A stretch of DNA of 41,318 bases from Tepidimonas charontis (GTDB lineage Bacteria > Pseudomonadota > Gammaproteobacteria > Burkholderiales > Burkholderiaceae_C), in the NCBI RefSeq assembly GCF_007556685.1, contig NZ_VJON01000024.1:1-41318 (forward strand), written 5' to 3'. The position numbers and the translations under genes are program-made. Shown here one piece after another: positions 11,435 to 19,684 of the stretch (the first letter of the stretch is position 1; each line of letters starts with the position of its first letter). The notes under the pieces were generated by a model that had not been told where the DNA came from, ran no database searches, and saw nothing but the letters and a program-made list of their open reading frames with translations.

Positions 11435-11907
11435 AGGGGGGTGAGTCGGCGTCGTGTCTCCTCGACTAGGCGCTGGGCAGTCGATATCAGCAAGGTCACC
11501 CGTTGATGGGCCGTATTCAAGGCGTCAACAAGCACATCTTCATCCAGCTCATACTCGTGGATCAAACGGTTGCGCAGCTGCCGCGTTTCCAGCCAGCCCT
11601 CGGCGTCCTGCAACCAGCCCCACTTTTCCAGTAGCCGAAGGTTATCGATCATGGGGCCCGGAGCATTCCCAACCCAGCGTAGCAAAGCGGGTATCAACTT
11701 GTCCCCCAACGTGTCCTGCAGTCTGCCGAAGCGGGCAACGAACGCGTCCACGCTCTCGGCCCCTCGCTCGTCCTCACGCAAGGAGGCGACCCGCTCCGCA
11801 GTGAAGGGGCGCTGGAACAGGTAGGCGTCGGTCGCTCGCAATTGCTGCACCTCGCGCTCCACGACTTCGCACAGTTGCAGCAAACGTTCACGGTCTCTAT
11901 CGGTCAC
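11431..11907 (-). CDS. hepT: HEPN-domain toxin of an MNT/HEPN pair (HepT-like)
   Basis: Probable HEPN ribonuclease, 158 aa, all helical. The family active-site motif is present as R112-N-R-L-I-H117-E-Y119, matching the R-x4-6-H signature and the Tyr that MntA-type partners AMPylate in studied systems. It is longer than the common 110-140-aa HepT proteins, with an acidic N-terminal extension. The start ATG overlaps the antitoxin stop (11904-11907) and its own stop overlaps the nucleotidase start (11431-11434). GC content looks lower than in the flanking genes, which suggests acquisition. RNase activity and target are inferred from the family. Confidence 0.85.
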   Translation of the reverse strand: MTDRDRERLLQLCEVVEREVQQLRATDAYLFQRPFTAERVASLREDERGAESVDAFVARFGRLQDTLGDKLIPALLRWVGNAPGPMIDNLRLLEKWGWLQDAEGWLETRQLRNRLIHEYELDEDVLVDALNTAHQRVTLLISTAQRLVEETRRRLTPL

Positions 11908-12203
11908 AGCAATACTCCCTGCTCGTGGGCGACGCGGTGGACGGGCCGTGGCGGCAGGTTCGGTGCTTCCAGCACGATGTCGATGTGCTGCTCGCCCAGC
12001 GCCGCCTGCAGCCGCGCGCCCAAACGGCTGGCCAGCAGGGCGGGGTGCGCGATGGGCTGGGCGACGGTGACGAGCAAATCGATATCGCCGCCCCGTGCGC
12101 CGTCGTCCACCCGCGAGCCGAACAGGCGCACCTGAACCTGCGGGCCGAAGACGGCCCGCGCCTCATCGACGATGCGCTGGGCGTGATGGGGATCTAGCCG
12201 CAT
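11904..12203 (-). CDS. mntA: MNT-type nucleotidyltransferase antitoxin (MntA-like)
   Basis: Minimal nucleotidyltransferase, 99 aa. Motif G29-S30-x9-D40-x-D42 (LFGSRVDDGARGGDIDLLV) is intact, as needed for metal-dependent AMP transfer. In characterised MntA/HepT pairs this protein adds AMP to a Tyr of the HEPN toxin and silences it. It is first in a three-gene run, antitoxin then toxin then 5'-nucleotidase, each joined by a 4-bp ATGA overlap. The 149 bases upstream (12204-12352) hold no gene; a weak stem there has no T-run. Confidence 0.87.
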   Translation of the reverse strand: MRLDPHHAQRIVDEARAVFGPQVQVRLFGSRVDDGARGGDIDLLVTVAQPIAHPALLASRLGARLQAALGEQHIDIVLEAPNLPPRPVHRVAHEQGVLL

Positions 12204-12352
12204 GGTGCCGATTCTGGCACAGTAAGCGCCACGCCGGCGCTGCAGTTGCTGGCCGTGACGCGCCCAGCAGCCGGCGTTTGTCGCAGAAGGTCGGTGCGGG
12301 CTGCGACAACCGCAGGCGCCGTGACAGGGCGATCACCGCCACGCATACCTCG

Positions 12353-13135
12353 CTATCGTTTGAATACCAAGCCTTGTCCCGTGGGCAGTGGCATCACGCG
12401 ATAGTTTCGGCTTTGAAACCACTGATCTTCGGCCAGTTTTTGTGCCCGATACACGCCCGACCATTCGTAATCATCAAGGATGATCATACCGCCGGGCACG
12501 ACGCGGTCGAAAAGAACATTCAAGACCGCGATCTCGGCTTCCGCGTGATTGAGGTCGATATGCAAGTAGGCGATACGCTGTGGCGCGCCTTGCTGAAAAG
12601 AATCAGGCAACAGGCCTTGTATCAAGCGCACCTGTGGATAGGCCTGGAAGCGCTCGCAGATGGCGTGAAAAAATCCTGGTGCCTGTCCGGGGAAGGCGTG
12701 ACCTTCTACAGGGTTATAATCGAATGTATCATAACCCCAAAATGTTTTGGGGAATTGCGGGCCGCCCAGGTAGTCAATGACGGTTTTGACGCCAGTGCCG
12801 GCATAAACGCCACACTCGACGAAATCGCCTTCGAGGTGAATGGCATGCGCGGCGGCGCAAGCCAATATATAGCGACGCCATAATATGGCTTCGTCTGAAT
12901 CATTGATTGCATTATTTTGCCAGGCGGTGACGAAGTGAGGATCCTCTAGTGGAGATACATTGCGGCACCAGGTAAATAGATTATCGCCGAGGTAATAACC
13001 GGGGGCCACCAACTGACGCGCTTCATCCAATAGGGCATGGAAACGTTCAGGATCGGTAATGCCCCAGGAAACGGTTGTCTGAAAAATCTTAAGCTCATCG
13101 GCAGGGGGTTGAGGCAGCGGAGGCAATGGTATCAT
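12353..13135 (-). CDS. TylF/MycF-type SAM-dependent O-methyltransferase
   Basis: Class I methyltransferase of the TylF (macrocin O-methyltransferase) family, whose known members methylate sugar hydroxyls with Mg2+. The 260-aa product has the SAM loop FVECGVYAGTG (105-115), HIDLNHAEAEI with Asp194, and PGGMIILDDYEW with Asp221/Asp222 as likely metal ligands. The ATG at 13135 was preferred over a TTG at 13153 because AGAGG lies 8 nt upstream; it overlaps the glycosyltransferase gene by 41 bp. As last gene after pilA and the GT41 gene, it probably methylates a pilin-linked sugar; that is inference. Base composition is far from the window norm (27 of 60 G+C at 12901-12960), a sign of transfer. 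Confidence 0.85.
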   Translation of the reverse strand: MIPLPPLPQPPADELKIFQTTVSWGITDPERFHALLDEARQLVAPGYYLGDNLFTWCRNVSPLEDPHFVTAWQNNAINDSDEAILWRRYILACAAAHAIHLEGDFVECGVYAGTGVKTVIDYLGGPQFPKTFWGYDTFDYNPVEGHAFPGQAPGFFHAICERFQAYPQVRLIQGLLPDSFQQGAPQRIAYLHIDLNHAEAEIAVLNVLFDRVVPGGMIILDDYEWSGVYRAQKLAEDQWFQSRNYRVMPLPTGQGLVFKR

Positions 13136-16082
13136 GCGGAAAACCTCTGTCAAAAAGTGTTCGAACCAGGAGCAGTTGATTGGTGTCCTTTACAGGTATC
13201 GACATAATGGTGTCGTCACTTTCCAAGTCGGCCGCTGAATCGAATCCATAGCGTTCGATTAGATGTGCAGAGGCGTCGGCGGTATGCAACCATGGTGTGT
13301 CGTCGGTTTCATCGATGATAAGTTCCAGATGCTGCGCGGTTGTCAAGCGCAGCCGTTGCTCGCGTCCCAGCCGATAGACCCATTCCTCCCACGGCAGACT
13401 GGGAATACCCACCAAATGCCAGTCGAGCGCCACGGCCTCGCGCGGCAGTGCGAGTAGGGTGGCCTTGCCCATCGCCAGCCAACGCCCATCTAGGATGGCC
13501 CATCCGTTGTCGATGGCCTGCAGCGACGCCCCGCTTTTGCGCAGTTCGACCGTCGCGCGACCCATCTGGGCGGCCACCGCGTAGCAGGAGACCTTGTCAT
13601 CAAACGCCGCACGGCGCCAGTGTAAACGATTCCATTGTCGGGCGCCGCCGAAGGAGACCACGTCGCCGTGGCGCAGCGCTTCTTCGCAGGCAAGCAAGGC
13701 GTTTGCGGCCACGATGCGCACGCCAGCGCTGGCGAACAGCACGAAGTCCACCGGCGTTTCGTTCAGGTCATGCAATACGCGGTCGAAATCCCAGGGCAGC
13801 GTGGCCGTGCAGCAGGGAAAAAAATGAACGTGGGACGCCTGCTCGCCCAGCGCCGTTTGCCATTGCCGGCGGCACTCATCAAAGCGCTCGTGATCGCGCG
13901 CTTCGATCACGATGGCCCAGCGAGCGGTCGCTACGGGGCTGGCGACGTTCGGCCGCCCGTCGGCGCCCATCATCGCATCGATCCAGCGCACAAGCCAGGT
14001 GAGATAGGTACGATCGATCGAATCGGACGTGTCATCGGGCGCGACGCGCGGGCGCCAAATGGCCAAGGTGTCACGCGCATCCAGCGCCAAAGCGGCACGC
14101 AGCAGCGCAATCAGAGCGGCGGCTGTATCATGCGCCGCGTTTGTCGTTTCAAGCAGCGCCTGGGTTTCGCGCAGGATGCCGGCATAATCGCCGTCGAGTT
14201 CGCGTTGCAAAATCGGCAGCAGGCGCGCTGGTAAATAGTGTGGATCGAGGCGCAGTGCGTAGTCGATGATGCGGCGCGCCACGTCGCTTTGCCCGTGTCC
14301 CCAGGCTTGATAGGCACGCCGCGTGATTTCCTTGACGGGCAGGTGCGGCGGGGGAAACGCCGGGCGCGGTGGTGCACCGCTGGCGGCCGCCTGCCACCAT
14401 TCGCGATAAGCGGTTTCAACCTGGCGGCAGTAACGCTCGCCATCGCCGAGCGCCGTGGCGGCAAAGCGTTGCGCGGCTTCCGCGCGGAAGCGACGCACGA
14501 TGGTGCGCTCGCGGTACAGCGCCACGGCACGCTCGACATAAGTATCCCAGTCGGCGACCGCGCACTCCGACAGCCCGACGTTGCACAACATGGACAAGCC
14601 CATGCGGGAGCGCAGTCCATCACCATACCGGCTGACCATCGCAACGCCCATGTACAGCGCAAACGCGCTGGTGGTGCCGCCGTTGAATGGGTAGGTGTCG
14701 AGCAGCACATCGATTTCGTTGAATGAAGCGAGAAACTCATTACTTGGTACTGGGTCAACCAGTTGCAAGCGGTTGACATCGAGCCCAGCGCGCTGCGCCC
14801 GACCGAGAAAAGCCCGCTGTGCCGCCGGATCGATGAAATTAGGCGAGCGCACCAGCAGCCGTGCGTCGGGGCACTGACGTAAAATGTCGGCCCATACCGA
14901 TAGGATGGTGGTGGTGACTTTGGATATGTTGCCCACCGACGCAAAGGTGAACGTCTGGCCGGCGTCGCACGGCGGCTGCGTGCGGCGTTGCGTGACGGGC
15001 CAATATGGATCGAAGCACCAGAATGATTCCGGTAAACAAAAAGGCGCCTCGGTGTAGAATTGATCGAAATACGGGCCGGGCGTGATGTGGCGATCGCTGA
15101 ATTTACCGTCGATGCTGGTCAGGCCAGTGGTCGGTGGATAGCCCAGGCCGGTCAATTGAATGCGCGCCAGGCGGGTCTTTAACAAATGCAGACGATTGGT
15201 GGATGTGTGTCCAGCGAGCTCGACCAGGATATCGAGGTCGTGCGAAGCGATGAGACTGAGCAACTGCTGATCGCCCATTTCGCCGACCGCGTGAAAATGA
15301 TCGACACAAGCGCGAATGACGTTCGTCAGTTCGTCGCTGGTGGTGAAATCATGGTACGCGTAAATTTCAAAGCGCTGGCGGTCGTGGTGCTTCAGCAGTG
15401 GATAAACAAAATAAAAGACGGAATGGTTTCGAAAATCGGGCGACCAGTAACCGACGCGAAGGCGCCGATCGGCGCGGCGTTGCGCTTTCGCAGGGCGCGC
15501 GGGCACGGCTGGATCAGCGGCCAAGGGTGGCAAGGTTTGTGCCCAAAAATGGTGTTCGGCGGTCAGGGTCGATTCGGGTATCTCGGCATATGCGCTGTCA
15601 AATAGCCAAGCCTCGGCCTGCAACGGGTTGTCGAATGCCTTCAGCCACGCACGCAGTCCCGCTTGGCGCGCTTTTTCAACGTCACCGCGGCTGTGCAGCA
15701 GCGTGGCCAGTACCTGGTCCAAACCAGGAAAATGCGGGTCCAACAGCGGCATCCGCCGAATCAGCTGCCAAGCATCATCGCTGCGATGTGCTTCGGCCAG
15801 AATACTGGCTTGGTTGATGAGCGCGGGGGCAAACGTATCGTTCAGTGCCAACGCCAATTCGAATTGCTGCGCCGCCCGCGCTTTGTCGCCGATCTGGGCC
15901 CAGCACAGGCCCAGGTCACAGCGAGCGGCCGCATCATCGGGGTGGCGGCGCAGGTATTTCTCCAGGTACGCGATAGCGGTGCGAAAGTCGCGCGCCTGCA
16001 GCGCTGCCCGAGCGCGCTGCAGCCCAGAGGGGCGTTGCAGAAGGCGGCGCAGGCGCTCCCAAAATGATGTCTGCGCCATCAT
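13095..16082 (-). CDS. TPR/GT41 (SPINDLY/OGT-like) protein glycosyltransferase
   Basis: Large cytoplasmic glycosyltransferase, 995 aa. Residues about 20-160 form TPR-like helices (EKYLRRHPDDAAARCDLGLC). About 205-560 is an O-GlcNAc-transferase-type GT41 domain: RVGYWSPDFRNHSVFYF (209-225), LVELAGHTSTNRL (287-299), LTGLGYPPTTGLTSIDGKFSD (310-330), VGNISKVTTTIL (383-394) and LLDTYPFNGGTTSAFALYMG (460-479). From about 710 to 910 comes a second region that looks like a GT-A/GT2-type fold (VDFVLFASAGVRIVAANALL), but the usual DxD place reads ASAG, so it may be inactive or misread by me. The ATG at 16082 overlaps the upstream stop by 4 bp. Located between pilA and a sugar methyltransferase, it is a good candidate for glycosylating pilin. 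Confidence 0.88.
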   Translation of the reverse strand: MMAQTSFWERLRRLLQRPSGLQRARAALQARDFRTAIAYLEKYLRRHPDDAAARCDLGLCWAQIGDKARAAQQFELALALNDTFAPALINQASILAEAHRSDDAWQLIRRMPLLDPHFPGLDQVLATLLHSRGDVEKARQAGLRAWLKAFDNPLQAEAWLFDSAYAEIPESTLTAEHHFWAQTLPPLAADPAVPARPAKAQRRADRRLRVGYWSPDFRNHSVFYFVYPLLKHHDRQRFEIYAYHDFTTSDELTNVIRACVDHFHAVGEMGDQQLLSLIASHDLDILVELAGHTSTNRLHLLKTRLARIQLTGLGYPPTTGLTSIDGKFSDRHITPGPYFDQFYTEAPFCLPESFWCFDPYWPVTQRRTQPPCDAGQTFTFASVGNISKVTTTILSVWADILRQCPDARLLVRSPNFIDPAAQRAFLGRAQRAGLDVNRLQLVDPVPSNEFLASFNEIDVLLDTYPFNGGTTSAFALYMGVAMVSRYGDGLRSRMGLSMLCNVGLSECAVADWDTYVERAVALYRERTIVRRFRAEAAQRFAATALGDGERYCRQVETAYREWWQAAASGAPPRPAFPPPHLPVKEITRRAYQAWGHGQSDVARRIIDYALRLDPHYLPARLLPILQRELDGDYAGILRETQALLETTNAAHDTAAALIALLRAALALDARDTLAIWRPRVAPDDTSDSIDRTYLTWLVRWIDAMMGADGRPNVASPVATARWAIVIEARDHERFDECRRQWQTALGEQASHVHFFPCCTATLPWDFDRVLHDLNETPVDFVLFASAGVRIVAANALLACEEALRHGDVVSFGGARQWNRLHWRRAAFDDKVSCYAVAAQMGRATVELRKSGASLQAIDNGWAILDGRWLAMGKATLLALPREAVALDWHLVGIPSLPWEEWVYRLGREQRLRLTTAQHLELIIDETDDTPWLHTADASAHLIERYGFDSAADLESDDTIMSIPVKDTNQLLLVRTLFDRGFPHDTIASAASTPCR

Positions 16083-16411
16083 TGCGTTTTGGCAGGAGCG
16101 CCCGTGCGCCGGCGGCTCAGTTCCACGAGTAAGGCTTCGGTGGCGATGCGAATGAAGGACTCGGGGTAGCCGAAGTCGGCCAAGCGCGCGCGCAAGCGAT
16201 ACAGCAAAGCGACCTTGCCCAGGTATCCGATACGTTTGCCCTGCTGCGCCTGCAACGCCAGCGCGCAGGCGTGCTCGATGGTCCGCGTGATTTTGTTCGC
16301 CGATACCACCCCGGCTGGCGCCGTCAACAGCGCGGCGGGCAGCGTGTGGTGGATGTAATCGACGATGCGCTGTGCCAGCGACCATTCGGTGTCAAAGGAC
16401 CACCAAGCCAT
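16079..16411 (-). CDS. conserved-looking 110-aa protein of unknown function
   Basis: I do not recognise a family. The 110-aa product (MAWWSFDTEW...) is mostly alpha-helical, Arg-rich at the C-terminal half, with no signal peptide, no membrane segment and no clear enzyme motif. A good ribosome site (CGAGG, 6 nt before the ATG) and the 4-bp overlap of its stop with the glycosyltransferase start argue that it is a real gene in the same unit. Downstream of pilA it could be a small accessory factor of the modification enzymes or of pilin expression. Codon use is plainly less GC-biased than in pilR or pilS. Confidence 0.65.
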   Translation of the reverse strand: MAWWSFDTEWSLAQRIVDYIHHTLPAALLTAPAGVVSANKITRTIEHACALALQAQQGKRIGYLGKVALLYRLRARLADFGYPESFIRIATEALLVELSRRRTGAPAKTQ

Positions 16412-16561
16412 GCGTTGCCTCGAAGTGGAAGGGTAAACGGGTGGATGGGGGAGGGTGCTACCGTCCATCAAAACCCAGGGGCGCGCCGGACAAAGCGGCA
16501 GATATACCGAGCGCCGCGGCGACCTGTAGACGCTGCGGCGCGCGCCAGTGATCCAAACGCC

Positions 16562-16593
16562 TGCGGAGTGGACGCCACGGTGCCCACTCCGCA
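16562..16593 (-). terminator. stem-loop just after pilA (attenuator or terminator)
   Basis: Perfect 10-bp inverted repeat (TGCGGAGTGG / CCACTCCGCA) with a 12-base loop, starting 10 bases past the pilA stop. The following minus-strand bases (GCGTTTGG) give only a short T-run, so termination would be partial. Such a structure could end most pilA transcripts, protect their 3' ends, and leave the downstream modification genes at low level. The rest of 16412-16603 shows no gene. Confidence 0.5.
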
Positions 16594-16603
16594 CCACGAC
16601 ACA

Positions 16604-17044
16604 TCAACCGCGACAGCTGCCGGGCATGTACTTCGCCGGCGTTCCGCTGCAACGCCAAGTCAACGTTTGACCTGCAGCGGGCGCCGAGCCAGTCATCGTG
16701 ATACTCACGTTGCTTGGAGCACCCAGAGCACTTGATGCGCCGGCAACGGTGACTGCTACTGCGCTGGCAGCTACCGAGGATACGCCTCCACCCAATACTT
16801 TCCCATAAGGTGTGATCGAGCAGGCTGATGCGACTGATGCCAGCGCAGGAAAGCTACCATTTGCCTGGTACGTCTCGGTCAGGCACGTACGCACAGAGCT
16901 CGCGGCCAAAATCAGCTCAGAGACCTTGGCGCGCACCGAATAGTCCTGGTAAGCGGGCAATGCGACCGCCGCCAGAATACCGATGATCGCGACGACGATC
17001 ATCAGCTCGATGAGCGTGAAGCCCTGTTGTAAGCGTCGTTTCAT
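16604..17044 (-). CDS. pilA: type IV major pilin
   Basis: Structural subunit of type IV pili. The 146-aa prepilin has an 8-residue leader MKRRLQQG cut before Phe9 by the prepilin peptidase, then [20 protein letters not shown] with the Glu at mature position 5, and the [10 protein letters not shown] spine. Four Cys (54, 75, 132, 144) are present; C132-C144 fits the C-terminal disulfide loop. Residues about 86-122 are rich in Ser/Ala/Val and offer many possible O-glycosylation sites. GGAGG lies 6-7 nt before the ATG. A consensus sigma54 promoter lies upstream and the pilR gene next to it. The following genes encode sugar-transfer and methyl-transfer enzymes, which suggests a modified pilin. Confidence 0.95.
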   Translation of the reverse strand: MKRRLQQGFTLIELMIVVAIIGILAAVALPAYQDYSVRAKVSELILAASSVRTCLTETYQANGSFPALASVASACSITPYGKVLGGGVSSVAASAVAVTVAGASSALGAPSNVSITMTGSAPAAGQTLTWRCSGTPAKYMPGSCRG

Positions 17045-17112
17045 GAAGAACCTCCATCCGGTTAAGGGTTGCGTGGGTATGACCTCGAGGATATCGTGGT
17101 CAACCCTGATCA

Positions 17113-17128
17113 TGCAAGAAGCGTGCCA
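17113..17128 (-). promoter_or_regulatory. sigma54 (-24/-12) promoter of pilA
   Basis: On the minus strand TGGCACG-CTTC-TTGCA (17128-17113) matches the sigma54 consensus TGGCACRN4TTGCW at every fixed position, with the GG and GC doublets in correct spacing. The predicted start is near 17101, about 57 bases before the pilA ATG. The gene next upstream is the sigma54 activator pilR, so PilR-driven transcription is the expected mode. Confidence 0.88.
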
Positions 17129-17187
17129 TCGGCAGGGGCGGCGTGCGCGGCGCACGCGGCCACGGGTGTCGAGCGCCGCGTAGCCCG

Positions 17188-17233
17188 TTGACGTCGTCCT
17201 GCCAGCGCCACTGGCAGCAAAACTTCACGTCAA
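17188..17233. promoter_or_regulatory. nested dyads upstream of the pilA promoter
   Basis: Two inverted repeats share a centre region. The inner one is CTGCCAG-N5-CTGGCAG (17199-17217) and the outer one is TTGACGT (17188-17194) with ACGTCAA (17227-17233). They lie about 85-130 bases upstream of the predicted pilA start, a normal distance for enhancer sites of sigma54 activators. They could be PilR sites or belong to another regulator; known PilR site patterns were not clearly matched. The rest of the 323-base pilA-pilR gap (17045-17367) has a 6-bp hairpin at 17275-17290 and no gene. Confidence 0.4.
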
Positions 17234-17367
17234 ATATTGATGCGGCCGCAGACAGCCGGTGCGCGCGGGGGCGCGCATCCCTGAGGATGCATGGGCTGCG
17301 GTGTTGTCGGTATGCGGGGCGTGCCGGTCGGGGGGCAGGGCGCGGCCGGCCGGTTCCCCCAACCCGC

Positions 17368-18947
<1,580 letters not shown>

Positions 18948-18951
<4 letters not shown>

Positions 18952-19313
18952 TTTTGTGAACCCTCCCTGCTATCGTTTTTTCCCAAGAGTGCCCGAACGG
19001 CATTGAGCAACGCTGGCAACTCGTCGTGGATGGTATTCCACACGATCAGCAAGTCGACACCAAAATAGGCATGAATGAGGAGGTTGCGGAAATCCTTGAT
19101 TTCCCGCCACGCAATGTCAGGGAATTGGGACGTCAGCGATTGCGGGAGTTTGCCAGCCGCTTCTCCGATAATTTCGAATTCCCGGATTACGGCTGACTGG
19201 CGTAGCCGCTCGGAGCGAAAGGTATCGAAGTCGATATCGGCCACATAGCACTGGATGGCTTCTCCTGCCTCGAGGATGTCTTGCAGATAAAGAATAGGGG
19301 GGCGCTCATGCAT
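18948..19313 (-). CDS. hepT: HepT-type (DUF86) HEPN toxin between pilS and pilR
   Basis: HEPN-domain RNase toxin of the DUF86 family, 121 aa. The motif R-N-L-L-I-H-A-Y is present in the usual place ([13 protein letters not shown]), with the preceding [14 protein letters not shown] block typical of the family. The ATG at 19313 overlaps the antitoxin stop by 8 bases (ATGCATGA); a start seven codons earlier is possible but gives an atypical N-terminus. Its stop overlaps the pilR start. Composition (29 of 60 G+C at 19021-19080) contrasts with 47 of 60 in samples of pilR and pilS, so the pair looks inserted. Confidence 0.92.
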
Positions 19314-19599
19314 ACAGCGCTTCGCGTTCGACATGGGCGCGGACGGCGGGTTTCAAGGCGTCGAGCGTGGCCAGATCGACGCGTGCCCCCAGGGCCTGTT
19401 CCAGGAAGTCACGCAGCCGGAAGAAATTGCGCAACGTGTGGTGAGAGGGGCGAAGCTGGACGAGCAGATCCACATCCGAGTCGTCACGGGCCTCTCCGCG
19501 CGCCGTGCTACCGAAAACGGCGATCGCTTCTACGCCAAAGCGGTCTGACAGCTCGGCGTGATGTTGGCGCAGCACGGTCAAAACGCGGGCGCAGTGCAT
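19306..19599 (-). CDS. mntA: MntA-type nucleotidyltransferase antitoxin between pilS and pilR
   Basis: Minimal nucleotidyltransferase of 97 aa with intact G30-S31-x10-D42-x-D44 (VFGSTARGEARDDSDVDLLV) and the RVDLATLDALKP segment common in MntA proteins. Paired with the DUF86 toxin downstream; by analogy it should AMPylate the toxin at the RNxxxHxY Tyr. It begins 86 bases after the pilS stop, a gap with no clear promoter, so it may be read from the pilS transcript or its own weak promoter. Confidence 0.92.
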   Translation of the reverse strand: MHCARVLTVLRQHHAELSDRFGVEAIAVFGSTARGEARDDSDVDLLVQLRPSHHTLRNFFRLRDFLEQALGARVDLATLDALKPAVRAHVEREALYA

Positions 19600-19684
19600 G
19601 GATGGAGCGGAAAGCTGACGTGGTCGAAATGGTAGCAAAGGCGCGGCGGACCGTATACGTTTCTGCGAGACCTCCGTTGCCGCA

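Noticed and set aside
16511-16541. 10-bp stem (GCGCCGCGGC...GCTGCGGCGC) as the pilA terminator
   Set aside because: On the transcribed minus strand it has an A-C mismatch and no T-run follows; the stem at 16562-16593 is better placed and perfect.
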